Shown: positions 23,201-33,815 of the stretch, piece after piece
Position numbering within the stretch: position 1 is the stretch's first letter
Layout of the letters: each line of letters opens with the position of its first letter
Assembly (NCBI GenBank): GCA_902728285.1
Contig: CACVBU010000522.1
Location: 94,509 to 158,508, forward strand
From: Clytia hemisphaerica
Taxonomy: Eukaryota; Cnidaria; Hydrozoa; Leptothecata; Clytiidae
Direction of reading: 5' to 3'
Length of the DNA stretch: 64,000 nucleotides
Position numbers and translations under genes: made by a program
Notes under the pieces: generated by a model
The model's database searches: none
What the model was told of the DNA's origin: nothing
The model's input: the letters and a program-made list of their open reading frames with translations, nothing else

Positions 23201-26200
23201 AAATTTCATGATGGTGATAATTTCTTAGCATATTCTTAATTTTTTGGCCAATTTCATCATGGATAATTTCATCGAGTATTCTTATAAAAAATCTGAAATC
23301 GGCTGTATCTCCAGTTAAAAGGATAAAATGGAATTGAAGCGTAGAGCTTGTATGACCAATGAAAAATTTCGGACGGATTTAAGACATTTAGGGGAATTTC
23401 ACGGAAGTTTTTGGCCCAGTTTGTCGATTTTTAACGATTTTTTGCTGAGATTTACAGTTTTTATCCGACATTTTGTTTTACGCTAGTTTTTTGTATGGAA
23501 TATATGAAACGATTCATACATTTACTCTTGGACAATTTCTTCTTTGTTTTAGTTGGTGATTTGATATTCATGTATTCAAATTGACCAGCAACGTCGGTAA
23601 TCATCTGCATTAATTCTTGAAACTTTCCAAGCTAGAAAAGTCGGAAGAAAAAAGTCAGCTCGAACACTTATTAGCTTCCAAGGTGTGATTTTATTTAGTG
23701 TTGGCGTGGTTGCGTAAGTGATTGGTATAATAAACACGATGTTTGCGGCAAATGCGGTTTTTGCTTCAAAATACCATTATTATTTATAGACAGAACAAGC
23801 AGAAAGTTTTAGTGATATTTGATTACTAGGTTGGGGTATTTAGGTTGGGATATTTATATTTAGCCATTCAAGGCTTCTAAAGATACAAGATTCCCAAAAA
23901 GACAATAGACCTCTAAGAATAGGATTACTTCCAATGTTTTTTAGTGTTTTCCCTTTGAGCTGGTGAAAAAATTTGATCAACTTATTGGAACTCCGCCAAG
24001 GAATATTGAGAACATTGAGAGAAAAAAAAGTTCTACCCATTCATTAGACAGTGTATTCTGTAGATGACTTGGAGCAGCATGGAATTTCTTCAACGCAAAG
24101 ATTGGTTCCAACATTGACGTCCATGGTGCCAAACCTCTCCACATTTCATCAACAAAGATAATTTGATGTTTACACCATTGGCGACTGATGGCTTTGAGAT
24201 GTTCCAACTGTTCAGAGGTGATGGTATAATTGGAAGAGGTTGAAGTACTGCGGTAGACGGATCGACAATTCCGTATGAATTCTCTGGATGTTTTGACAGC
24301 TTTTTCCATGGACGGCATACTGATACTAAACAGAAATGGGAAATTGTCAGAAAAATTAGTATCGTCATAATCTAATAATTTGATAGTTAAGCCAAATCTT
24401 TTTGTCTAAATTCTCAAAATCACTCGAAAAGTGTTCTTTATACAGGGTTTTGAACACTTTCTTTTTTCCCAACAAATCTCAAGTAAGCATGGAAAAGCAC
24501 AGATTTTCATTGCAAAAAAAAACAATATTAATCATGTATACATTTGGAGTTCATTTCGTTTTCGTTCATCTTCAATGAAATTCTTCATAGCTTCTTGGAA
24601 GTCTGTTATTTCATTGACCACTTTTTCAAACAGCATCGAATTTTTGGATGTTGCAGCTTCGATAACTCGTTTGCTGATTTCTTCGAAACACAATGTATTC
24701 ATGGGGTGTCCTGAAAATGATTTAAATAAGGTAGAGTTATAGTAATGATGATTTAATAGTGCTTCGTGTAAGCGGAAACAAACAAGAACGATTTAAGTTT
24801 TTTTTATACTCAAAGTTTCATACCATCCAGGATGGCAATCTTCAGTGAAATCCTGCGAAATCCTGGATGACATGAAACTTTGAGTATAGAATTACAATAG
24901 AGCTAGTTTTCTTTACTCAAACTAGATGCTTTAAAAATGATATACACTCTCAAAATCAGTCTTGATCTATCTAAAGAATATAAACACCAACAACTAAAGA
25001 GAAAGTATTTTTTTCCCAAAATAAGTCTGAAATCGACATTTTGTGAACTGCAGTCAGCTCCATACTTTACTAAAATAACTATGCTTATAATTTTAATACA
25101 GTAAAAAAAACACGTCCTTATTTGGTGCATTTAATCTAATATTAGGTTAAGTTTTACCTGGACTCATACTGTAGTAATCTCTTAGATCATCATCATAACT
25201 TGCTAATTCAATAGCAGAATCAGAGACTGTTGATCTTGGTGATAGAGAGATACATGAAGATCCCAACGATGTGTCACTTCTACTTGGTGAAAGGGGGCAT
25301 GAACTTCCTATAAAAATAAACAGTATATCAAGGTTGCTACAGCTTTGCCTAGTTGAAAATTCCAGGCTTTTAGTCTCAAACCCTACATTTTTCCAGAATT
25401 TTTACCTGAAAATGCCAAAGATTTCCTAGGCATTTTGGCAAGATACCCAGTATTTTCCAGACTTTCTATCTATTGCAGACATCTCTGGCAGACGTAGCAA
25501 TCTTGTATATCTATGTGTATTGAAAGGATTGTTTAAAGGATTAAATTTATTGAACCGAGCATTATACTGTGCATTACAGTAAAATTCATTAATGATTAGG
25601 CACATAGAACCAACAATTAGTTCGAATATGTTGTGTTTCTATTTAGTGAGAATTAATTTCTAAGGGGTAAGCTCTACAAATAGAACAGGTCAAGAGCCAC
25701 TATCCAATCAATTATTAAGTTCATAGATGAGAAAACCCATTAACCCAAATCTCTAGAAGTTTTTTTGGGCTATAAGAGTGTTGAAATAGGCTAGAACCTT
25801 ACCTCTTTGAAAGGAATCTGACTTGATGTGTTTGTTTTCTTCAATGAATTTGTTCAATGAATCCATTTGATCAAGAAGGTTTGATCCACATTTCATGAAT
25901 TCATCTTTCTTTGATTGATCTGACATGTTTTCAATGAGTGAAGTTGTGCTCACATCAAAACTCATGAGAGCTGAAAGTGTTAAGTAGAAAATAAAACTGA
26001 AGAAATCGAGCTTTTTATAAAACACTTCTAAAGAAAGGCACTATGAAACTGTTTCATAGTGCCTAAAGGCCTGTTCGTATTAATAAGGTAAGGTGGCTTA
26101 GCTAGACAGGGGTAAATTGGATAAGGATGTCACAAAAACTGTTTTATCATATATCAAATCGCTAAAAGTAGATCACGTGAAAAGCCATCCATTCTCATAT

Positions 26201-29200
26201 AAACGGGCAAAAAAAGAAAGTAAATAAGTCAGTAAAAGCTAAAGTCTGTCTCAAAATAATTTGCCGCTTGAGACAAAAATGGCTCTAACTTTTGATAGAA
26301 TTTGAATCAAGTTGCGATTTTGTGCTCCTTGAAAAGATATTTGTGAGTGGAATATTATCAAGCAAAAAAAAATTGAAAAAAAAAAGAAAATAAAAATGAA
26401 AAATGAAGAAGAAAAAAATCAACTTCTTGTAGAAATGTGGTATAGCAACCACTTTCACAGGAGTGATTCTTCAATCTTAGATCATCATCACTGTGAAAAA
26501 GTTTTTCAAAAATATTCATTCAATCAAAAGATATCAACAAAATTTGTTATTGGTTGTTCGACAAAAGGCTTTTGAAAAAAAAGTTTTTTGTCGTTTTTTA
26601 CTACTTTATAGAGTCAACCAGCAACAAACTTTGTTTGATATCTTTTGTTTAAATGAATATTTTTGCAAATTTTTTTCACAGTAATGATGATCTAAGATTG
26701 AAGAATTACTCCTGTGAAAGTGGTAGTTATACCACATTTCTACAAGAAGTTAATTTTTTTCTTCTTCATTTTTCATTTTCATTTTCTTTTCCTTTTCAAT
26801 TTCTTTTTTGCTTGATAATATTATTCCACTCACAAATATCTTTTCAACGAGCACAAAATCGCAACTTGATTCAAATTCTATCAAAAGTTACAGTCATTTT
26901 TGTCTCAGCTGCAAATTATTTTGAGACAGACTTTAGCTTATCATTATTATACCTTCATTCAAATCTTTCCGTAAACTTTTCAATGTACCCCGATGAATGA
27001 GTTTACTTTCGCTATAAATCTTCTTTTGTGATTCCAATAATACTTTATGGGCTGATTCAATCAGCTCTGTACCATTGTTTATAATTTCAATTGGATCTTT
27101 CACTAAAACGGGAGAGACAACTAAAGATTTCATCAAAAAATAACTAATCTTAATGACCAATGTCCCAATGCAGGAAAAAATGACTAATAATATGATTGAC
27201 CAATTATCAATGCTAAAGAGTAACCAGTTTGCAACAATGCAAAATTCATCTTCAAAGCAAAACTATTCTTCATAACATCAATTGTTTGCATTTTCTTGTC
27301 AGATATTAAAAACTGAACATGTGTCCTACGAGTCAAAGCTAGTTGTCATGTTATAAGACTTTAAGAGTAATAATTGGGTTTCATTAGGCTTACTGTGCTG
27401 CTGCTGATGAAATGAGATAAACCTTTTTAGTTACCTGAGTGTGTCTTTGGAGATCTCAACAGCATTCTTGAATTGTGTTTGACAAGAGAAACCTTGTTTG
27501 TGTGGTAGAAATCAAGAAATGAAGGTTTTGCGTTAAAAGTATCAAATGAGTGGGCATAGTCTCCTTCAAGAGGGATAAACTTCTGTGATTTTGGAGAGTA
27601 GAACGTCTCATCCCCTTGACCAGCTAAACCAAATGCATTGAAGTCCTAAAAGATAAAATCTATTACGAGTGATACTGATTTCAGTAAGCGGTATGGTAAG
27701 TAAGCGGTTTGAGGTATGGTAAAATTTCTTTTAAGGTTGTCATAAGGTTGCATAAACTGTGTCGAAATGTCAAAGAATATCGCCAACAAGTATCCTTCTA
27801 CAAGTCAACAAGTCAAATCATTAAAAAGAGACGTTACGAACTGTGAAAATATCATAAAGGTGAAAGCAGAAAAGGAGAAAGAAATTCTCAAGACATGTGA
27901 AGCTAGCAAGACTGAAGCCGATTCAAAGAAAAAAGAACTTGCAGAACTGAAGAAAAAAATGGACAAGAATCCTGCACTCCATACTTTGGAGTACGTCGGA
28001 CAAAAAATGGACGCGAACATGGAGAAGTTCAAAGAGGATGTAGAAACACTAATCAAAACTGAGCTGAAATCTATTTTAAAAAAGTCGTACGCTGACGCTA
28101 CTAAGATCTCGGGAACATCCGAATCAAAACAAACAACAATGAAGGAAGCAATTCGTGAAGCATGGCTAGAGGAGGACGCGGAAGAGAACGATAAATTCAA
28201 AAGGTCTCCCAACATCATTGTTCACGGATTAACTGAGCAAGAAGCTAATGACGACCTCAAGTGGGCACAAGATCTTGTTAGAGATACACACTCCCGGGTT
28301 GAAATCAAGCGTGTCACTCGTCTTGGAAGTCCATCACAAGAGAAGAAGCGACCTCTTTTGGTTTGTCTCTCAAACGAGAGAGAAAAGTCCACACTCTTTG
28401 GCAATCTTTGTCTTCTTAAGGGTATTGAAAAATATAGGGCAGGCAGTATCACTGAAGGTCTAACACCCGATGAAAGAAACCAATTAAAAAAACTTTCGAA
28501 CCAAGCTATGCAACCAAGAAAGTTGTGTTCAAAAATCTCACTCAAACACAAAAAACAAAAGAACAATAAATCAAAAAAGTCTGAATCAAGTTTCTCGCCA
28601 TGACCTAACAATAAATGGTATCAGGTTTTATTACTGCAACGCTGATACTCTAACATCAGGCAAAAAGAAAGAACTTATACAAAACGTAGAAAAACAACAA
28701 CCACACATTGTTGCCGTATGTGAAGTAAAACCAAAACATGGAACACTAAGAGAACTACACAAGTACGAATTCAAAGATTATAAAGTTGTTTGTCATACGA
28801 ATATGGATACCAACATTGGCCGTGGAGTTATCATTCTTGCCCACGCATCAGTTCAGTATTTGATTGTTAATGTGACCAAATCAATAAATCAAGTCAACTT
28901 TAATGAAGCTTGTATCATAGAAGTACGCCTAAGTGGTAATGACTTACTGGTTTTTGCATGCATGTACCGCAGCCCTACCAGCAGTAACATGTCGAATGAA
29001 AACAACATCAGACTTAATAAGCTCATTTACGATATTTCATCCATCAAAAAATATTCCCATAAATGCTTTGTGTAGGGGATTTCAACTTTCCTACAATTAA
29101 TTGGGAAAATTGGACGCCAAAACATCAGGAAGAAAGCAAAGAAGAGAAGTTCTTAGATACTCTCCGCGACTCTTTCCTCCATCAGAACGTAGACGTAATA

Positions 29201-30568
29201 CCCATATACAAAAACAAAGGTGCTCAAAATCTTGCAGTAAATTATCAACCTGTAAGCTTGACATCAGTAGATGCAAACTGATGGAGTCAATAGTGAGAAA
29301 GCATATTATGGAGCATCTTCTTGATCGACATCTTTTATCGAACAAGCAATAAGGTTTTATCAAAAAATCAATCCACTGTTACGCAACTGTTGTATTACTT
29401 GGATACGTGTTGTGAAAGTACATCGGAGGGAAAAGTGATTGATAGTATCTATTTTGATTTCGCAAAGGCCTTTGACACTGTACCTCATCGTCGTTTATGC
29501 AAGAAACTATTAGCATACGGCATAGATGGTTCGATAATGTCTTGGGTAAAATCATTTTTAAATGGACGAACCCAATCAGTGAAAGTAAATAAATCATTTT
29601 CGACAACGGATCCGTGGTTGGTGGTATTCCACGTTAGGGTCGTTCTTTACCATACAACGCTCTTCGAATGAGTGATATCATTTATACTCCTCTTTGCTGA
29701 TGACACCAAAATCTTCCAAGAGGTCAACACTATCGAAGACTCTATTTCCATCCAACATGATATAGACGCTAGTCAGTGGTCGAAAGAATGGTTATTAAAT
29801 TTCCATCCCGCAAATTCACATACTACTATTGCAATTCTCTGACATCAAACATGCCTATCCATATTGTTTGGATGGAAATCAGCTAGAACATGTTTTTGCA
29901 GAAAAAGATCTTGGAATTGTGATCGACTCAGAACTTACATTCAAGGAGCATATTGCAAAGCAGGTAAAGAAGGCAAATTCAATACTAGGAGTGATTAACA
30001 GGAGCTTTGAACATCTGAATCCATCCATCTTCCTAGTACTATATACTTTGTTTGTCCGTCCGCATTTGGAGTATGCTCAGTCGGTATGGTCACCTAAACT
30101 TCGAAAATATGTTAATTTGATCGAGGGTGTACAAAGACGCGCCACAAAACTTGTGCCTATCTGCAAAGATATGTCCTATGAAGAACGCTTGCGCATACTT
30201 GACCTCCCCACACTTGAATTCAGGAGACTCTTTTGTGATATGGTCCAAGTATAAAAACTCTCCACTATACGTAAAAATACTCTTCCAAGTAAATTATCGA
30301 CTCGAACACGTCCGAACAGGAGACACAATGATGAGCTGATACCAAATTTTGGTAAAGATGGATTCCGAGGCGCACAAACCAACTCGTTCTTTTACAGGAG
30401 TATACCAAACTGGAATAGATTACCAAGATACGTTGTAGAGGCAAAGACTGTCAAAATCTTCAAAGAAACTCAACAAAGCTTGGAAAAATTATCCAAAAAG
30501 ATTCGAGACAAGACGATTGTAATCAAGATCCGGTTCTCAGAGGCCCTCGTGTGCCTTAAACTTGTATA

Positions 30569-30607
<39 letters not shown>

Positions 30608-32100
30608 ATACATCAGCCACTATTCCAAAATATTTTACTTACAAAGGATAATGTGTCTTCATCTTTATCCAGGAAATTCCAAAACTTGTCCATATTATGT
30701 ACAGAGCTTTGAGAAAGTTGCGATTCTTTATTCCAGTGCTTGTAAAACACTTTGATCAGTGTTTCAACAGTAAGTGCTGTGACATCAATCAGGTCTTGTG
30801 GGCTTTCCTATGAAAATCATAATTGATAATTATATGCTATAATATAGATCTGTTGTGTCTGATTTGAAGGAGTGTAAAGAAGTCTTTGTTTGTGCTTCAC
30901 CAAAACAGATAAATCAAGACAAGGCTAGGTGATTCAATGAAGTGTCAGTGTAACTTAATCAAAGATTAAAATATGTTTGATCCGATAGATATTTTTAAGA
31001 TAAAATACTAATGAAATTTGTCTATAAAATCTCTGCATTTTGCAATATCATATGTCAAATGACCATATACCAGTGATGTTTTGTCAATCTCTTTTAGAGG
31101 AGACAAGTTCTTGATGATTTTGGAAAGTTCCAAAGACGTGTGTTTGATATTTGAAAGACATCGTGAGATTATCTTCTTGGATGAATATTCTTGGACTGCC
31201 TAATGGTAAAAAAAGGGAAAATGGGATGAAAGTTCAGACATTCATTAGTAAAAATACAACTTTTGACATATCGTCCACCGAGAAAGATTGAACTGATGGT
31301 AATGAAGAAACCAGATAACTTTAGAATTATTTCAAGTACTTTGTTACAAACAACAGTGTTACCAATAAAAGATAAAGACAAAAATGATATTGTAAAAAGC
31401 AAAGAATTCTTACTTTTTTATTAGATAAAACATGCTTACAAAATTCAACTAATTTCTTCAAGCAGATCTAAAAAGAAAATATGAAACGAAGACTTATCAA
31501 AATAAACGAAAAAATAAAATATTCAAAAAGGGTAAAAGAATGATGTGATGATTATTCATATGTCATTCAAAATTTAAAAATGCATAATAGATGAGTTAGA
31601 AGATATGGATTTTTTTAATCCATTTGGTGTTGATTGTTCACTTTGATTCAAAAAAGTAAAAGATCAACTAACATTCTATATTCTTTCGAGCCTTTTCTAA
31701 GGTAATAATTTCTAAAGCTTTTAATTTGTCAAGAAAAACTTGAAAATATAAAATAAGTTGGCAAGTAATTTTATATTAAATTAATAATCATGTTGCTGAT
31801 TCAAAAAAACTAGGGCTGGTTTTAATAAACAGAAAGTTTTCACTTTTCTGTTGACTATATTTGTGTAAATTGGTAATATTTATATACCTTTATTATTATT
31901 AAAAACTTGTGAGTATATATAATCAACTAATATGACATAATAAAAGTTTTTATGAACCTGTAACTTATCACTGAATTCATCAGACTCAAGGGGTATCAAT
32001 TTCAATTCTTTGAAGAGTCGAATAACATGCTGGCCAAGGAAGTGCTGATATTTGAATGTTTTTGTGTCCTTCAAATTTGGCCATGTTGCATTCATTTCTT
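16945..32100 (-). CDS. Large multi-exon gene of unknown function (16 phase-consistent exons)
   Basis: Exons in transcript order: 31958-32100, 31414-31467, 31071-31199, 30643-30807, 27435-27645, 26953-27120, 25803-25970, 25158-25307, 24542-24710, 24037-24325, 23526-23631, 22712-22902, 20456-20655, 20128-20284, 18928-19237, 16945-17222. Every junction has AG/GT borders and the phases agree at all fifteen joins, giving about 960 residues without a stop. The protein is mostly predicted helix with Ser-rich and acidic linkers (exons 25158-25307 and 22712-22902). I do not recognise its family. The 5' end may extend upstream to exons near 37177 and 38507. At the 3' end a GTAAGT donor follows exon 16945, but no later exon was found; if the donor is skipped the frame closes at 16831. 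Plus-strand retroelement, fibrinogen pseudogene and palindrome insertions all fall in introns. Confidence 0.75.
17276..17480. repeat. Degenerate G-run repeat in intron
   Basis: The motif ATATCCAGGGGG or close variants recurs four to five times at about 55-60 bp spacing (for example near 17300, 17368, 17398 and 17433). Periodicity is rough and the copies diverged. Confidence 0.5.
18116..18459. mobile_element. MITE with CAATG...AGCCCGAAGGGCTAGA ends, copy 2
   Basis: Left arm CAATGAAGTATAAGCCCGAA and right arm reverse complement (TTCGTGCTTATACTTCATTG) define the ends. Inner GGGCCGCTCAAGGCC-type GC palindromes distinguish it from the AT-rich background. Same family as 8091-8369; lies in an intron of the unknown gene. 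Confidence 0.7.
18710..18883. mobile_element. pogo/Tigger-like MITE
   Basis: TA at 18708-18709 and 18884-18885 flanks an element starting CAGACGACTCTCGCTAATTC and ending in the reverse complement GAATAAGCGAGAGCTTACTG. The TA duplication and the CAG...CTCGCTAATTCGAA terminus are what is known for pogo/Tigger elements. It is 174 bp, without coding sequence. Confidence 0.75.
18928..19237 (-). CDS. Exon of unknown multi-exon gene, helical domain
   Basis: 103 residues beginning IEELAHHIKKGTNYLAK and ending DKIVNLCRNFKK. Strongly amphipathic helices with few prolines, probably part of a helical bundle with the two preceding exons. Donor GTAACT is phase 1. Confidence 0.75.
20128..20284 (-). CDS. 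Exon of unknown multi-exon gene
   Basis: 52 residues (IQDVDLISTIDCLM ... LLVQQWKLK), joined in phase 2 to the exon at 20456-20655 and in phase 0 to 18928-19237. Helical. Confidence 0.7.
20456..20655 (-). CDS. Exon of unknown multi-exon gene, Trp-rich helical segment
   Basis: 67 residues with the notable segment EWMSFGLWLFRWANAVHNLM. It is hydrophobic enough to look membrane-like, but charged residues nearby favour a buried helix. This is the most distinctive stretch for a profile search. Confidence 0.75.
21346..22218 (+). pseudogene. Fibrinogen-related (FReD) gene with two in-frame stops
   Basis: One continuous reading frame of 291 codons in which a signal peptide (about residues 1-23) is followed by a complete fibrinogen-like domain: CLEFRQNGFEHSGIY, GGGWTTMLRR, WNGYKQGFGKLNGEFWFGNE, the calcium-site-like TTRDSDND, and GGWWFNKC. 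Codons at 21673-21675 (TAG) and 21916-21918 (TAA) are stops. The first falls exactly where relatives have Met in the CDMET...GGGW motif, so it is a point change rather than a frameshift. No frame shifts or insertions are seen, so the loss is recent or the stops are read through. It lies on the opposite strand in an intron (20656-22711) of the unknown gene. A truncated 109-residue secreted product is possible. Confidence 0.8.
22712..22902 (-). CDS. Exon of unknown multi-exon gene, acidic linker
   Basis: 64 residues containing SKSAPNLEEGEDSNDDSDGE, then RRSRSDVTDEQ and a helix ending KIVQLTK. The Ser/acidic tract and RRSRS look like phosphorylation sites. The acceptor used is TGCATAG before TGCAATACC, the one that keeps the phase. 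Confidence 0.65.
23093..23191. repeat. Tandem duplication of ~50 bp in an intron
   Basis: Two copies of a unit containing AATTGGCAATATACACTTAA in direct repeat, separated by about 51 bp start to start. Simple local duplication; no function inferred. Confidence 0.65.
24037..24325 (-). CDS. Exon of unknown multi-exon gene, longest exon
   Basis: About 97 residues. It contains AISRQWCKHQIIFVDEMWRG and a pattern W..ML....S.L.N.L..EW at its end. Strong GTAGAA donor in phase 0. A minus-strand shadow frame in another phase here is not coding. Confidence 0.75.
24806..24888. repeat. Perfect-stem hairpin in intron
   Basis: ATACTCAAAGTTTCATACCA faces its near reverse complement (TGACATGAAACTTTGAGTAT) with about 30 bases between. 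Probably a deleted miniature element. Confidence 0.55.
25158..25307 (-). CDS. Exon of unknown multi-exon gene, Ser-rich low-complexity linker
   Basis: 50 residues, SSCPLSPSRSDTSLGSSC then ISLSPRSTVSDSAIELASYD. Repeated S-P and S-x-S patterns suggest a disordered, phosphorylatable region. Phase 1 at both ends. Confidence 0.7.
26236..26939. mobile_element. 704 bp near-perfect palindrome (foldback MITE) in intron
   Basis: Arms of about 340 bp, 26236-26575 and 26590-26939, are inverted copies with few mismatches and a very short centre. Ends read AAGCTAAAGTCTGTCTCAAA. It lies in an intron, its right end only 12 bp from the splice donor of exon 26953-27120. The ORFs within it are AT-rich artefacts. 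No clear target duplication. Confidence 0.8.
27435..27645 (-). CDS. Exon of unknown multi-exon gene
   Basis: 70 residues, DFNAFGLAGQGDETFYSPKS ... RMLLRSPKTHS, with aromatic/Gly content unlike the helical exons around it, so probably a loop or small beta region. Acceptor TTTTAG, donor GTAACT, phase 0 to 1. The LINE at 27767-30606 sits in the intron upstream of it. Confidence 0.75.
27767..28603 (+). CDS. LINE ORF1 (nucleic-acid-binding, open)
   Basis: 278 codons. N-terminal Lys/Glu-rich coiled coil (about 15-75), then an RRM-like fold starting NIIVHGLTEQEAN (about 149-220) and a basic C-terminus. This architecture is that of LINE ORF1 chaperones. The frame is open although the downstream RT is broken. 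A 28588 overlap (RHDLTING...) links it to the endonuclease frame. Confidence 0.75.
   Translation: MSKNIANKYPSTSQQVKSLKRDVTNCENIIKVKAEKEKEILKTCEASKTEADSKKKELAELKKKMDKNPALHTLEYVGQKMDANMEKFKEDVETLIKTELKSILKKSYADATKISGTSESKQTTMKEAIREAWLEEDAEENDKFKRSPNIIVHGLTEQEANDDLKWAQDLVRDTHSRVEIKRVTRLGSPSQEKKRPLLVCLSNEREKSTLFGNLCLLKGIEKYRAGSITEGLTPDERNQLKKLSNQAMQPRKLCSKISLKHKKQKNNKSKKSESSFSP
28588..29075 (+). pseudogene. LINE AP-type endonuclease segment
   Basis: Frame continues RFYYCNADTLTSGKKKELIQ, EKQQPHIVAVCEVK, then CMYRSPTSSNMS. After a frame change near 29063 it continues with VGDFNFPTINWENW. These are the endonuclease active-site blocks. Broken by frame changes. Confidence 0.75.
29200..30400 (+). pseudogene. 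LINE reverse transcriptase, broken
   Basis: Recognisable pieces in three frames: NYQPVSLTSV, FDFAKAFDTVPHRRL, SWVKSFLNGRTQSVKVNKS, FADD in the YADD position, then the C-terminal LYTLFVRPHLEYAQSVWSP and WNRLPRYVVEAKTVKIFKE. Part of the region between the finger and palm blocks is missing or shifted. Confidence 0.8.
30570..30606. repeat. (ATT)n microsatellite, LINE 3' tail
   Basis: Twelve or so TTA repeats at the 3' end of the element, 37 bp from the next splice donor of the host gene (exon 30643-30807). A similar tail ends the element at 58121-59196. Confidence 0.85.
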
Positions 32101-33696
32101 CTGAAAGATGTGTCTAAACTAGACATTCATCTAATTATAAATGGCATCCATCCCTGAATTAAAGGCTAACTTCATTATTTGGGCATTATCACATTCTAAA
32201 AAAAATAGGATAAAAGTTAATAAGAAATTTTATGTGAAATTGTATGTATATTTTATGTTTTATCATAATTCTATATTTTTGTGTATATTGATCTTTTATT
32301 CTTATTTTAATATTTTTGATTAGGTTTATATCAGCTGATATTAATTGAATTTCATTGAATTTAATCCAACTTTGTTGAATTCAATTATTTTTCAACGTCT
32401 GTAATCAAGTACAAAAAAAATGATGATCTGAGTTTTGGTTGCTTCTTTGAAAAAAAAATTACATTATTCGTACAAACGTTTATCCATCCATTTCGCAAAT
32501 TTAATATCATTTATAGAAAGAACATACTAAAATTTTTTTGGATTTTTTTTGAAATTGACTTTTGATCGATGGAACTTGAAGGAAAGCTCAAAAAACCCTA
32601 AGGAAATACAGGCAAAAACGGGTTTGTTTACCTCCAGAGACCAAATGGTGGAGAGCATCAAAATAATGTGCGCACATCTGTTTTGTGAATTACGGGAGAG
32701 GTTAATTGGCGTTTAGTGGGTTGATGGGTGAGTTAAAGATTGTTGTTGATGTTTTTTACCAAATCCAGAAACAATGATTTTTTCATGCAAAATGTTACTT
32801 TGCAGTGTTTCTTTTTTATTGCTTCAGATATTTTCAAAACCCAAAGAAATGACAAAAACTTAAAGGCTTGGAAAATATGAACTGAAAAAATCTAGTATAC
32901 TCAAAAATATATGTATCCCATATTTGTACTTGGTACTGTGCGATGGATCTATTACATACCGTCCGTAAGTTGGTCTAATATCGACATCCCTCTTCAGCCT
33001 AGACTAATGTTAAATTTCGTTTCCGCGCAAATTCGAAGATTTTGTTACACTTTGATTTGTTGCAAACTCGACGAGGAGGCATTTTTGAACATCAACTGAC
33101 ACAGTTGGATGGTTCAAGCTTACAATAAAGTAAATATTATTTTATATGCTTCAATATACCTGTACATTTACAACCAGCATGGCCAAAACGAAATGAGGAG
33201 AAAAGTTTACCTTTATTCAAATCCTGTTTTGATCTTTGAATGTTAAAACTGAAAGTCGTGATTACCCATTCATCACCCAGGCCCTTTTCTTCGCATCGGA
33301 TTCCAAGAACTAGAAAGTCGGTTGCCGTAACTTAATTTTTAAAGGGACAACATATTTTACGACGGGGGTTATTTAGATAAAGGATATCTTAGAATTCTGT
33401 ATGAAATCTTTTTTTAAATATTTTGAAGTACTTATAATAATGAAATGATATAAATACTTTCTTTTTATTTATAAATTGTCTAGATTTTAACGGTATTACA
33501 TCCAGCTAATGTAAAGTAATTTGCTACATATCCCCCTATTGAACCATTTTTTCACGGGTTAATATGGTAGCCGAACATGTGTCTGAGAAAAACAAAGTTT
33601 TCAGGGTTCGGCAAGGCGAAAAGATTTTCGGTACTTTTCCTTGTTTTTTTGTACTTTAATTTCCAACAAATTGATGTTTGAGGAAACAAAATCACA
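32101..33696. other. No supported exon; intron or intergenic
   Basis: AT-rich stretch between the first confident exon of the minus-strand unknown gene and the candidate first exon of the PGC-1-like gene. Contains poly-A/T and short frames only; nothing recognised. Confidence 0.45.
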
Positions 33697-33789
33697 ATGG
33701 GAGAGGCACTGAATATCATGGAAGTATCTTGCCCATCTATTTTTTCCAATAATAGCAGCACTGTTGAAATATCAGATGAGGAAGCAAAG
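33697..33789 (+). CDS. PPARGC1: Candidate first coding exon of the PGC-1-like gene
   Basis: ATG at 33697 opens 31 codons, MGEALNIMEVSCPSIFSNNS and an acidic end (EISDEEAK), closing in phase 0 at a GTATAA donor. The confident second exon (43002) starts in phase 0, and an acidic N-terminus fits PGC-1 proteins. The 9.2 kb intron and overlap with a possible opposite-strand gene (37177) keep this tentative. Total length with this exon would be 749 residues, close to PGC-1alpha. Confidence 0.4.
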
Positions 33790-33815
33790 GTATAATTTTT
33801 CGTTATGACCATTAG

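Larger units (their letters stand above)
27767..30606 (+). mobile_element. Decayed non-LTR retrotransposon (LINE, CR1-like) in reverse orientation within an intron
   Basis: Plus-strand order: ORF1 (27767-28603), AP-type endonuclease (28588-29075, with GDFNFPTINW), reverse transcriptase (29200-30254, with YFDFAKAFDTVPHRRL and LFADDTKIF), and the C-terminal region (EKDLGIVIDSELTFKEH and onwards), then 3' UTR and an (ATT)n tail. The RT part is interrupted by stops and at least two frame changes, so it cannot be functional. The microsatellite tail and domain order resemble the CR1/Jockey group; the exact clade is not claimed. It sits in the intron between exons 30643-30807 and 27435-27645, opposite to that gene. 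Confidence 0.9.

Noticed and set aside
26493..27000. Two plus-strand frames within and after the palindrome
   Set aside because: They are AT-rich frames inside an inverted-repeat element; low-complexity Phe/Ser strings, no family resemblance.
31670..31740. Minus-strand frame FLDKLKALEIITLEKARKNIE as an extra exon of the unknown gene
   Set aside because: No GT donor follows, and the splice phase would not fit between exons 31958-32100 and 31414-31467, which join directly.
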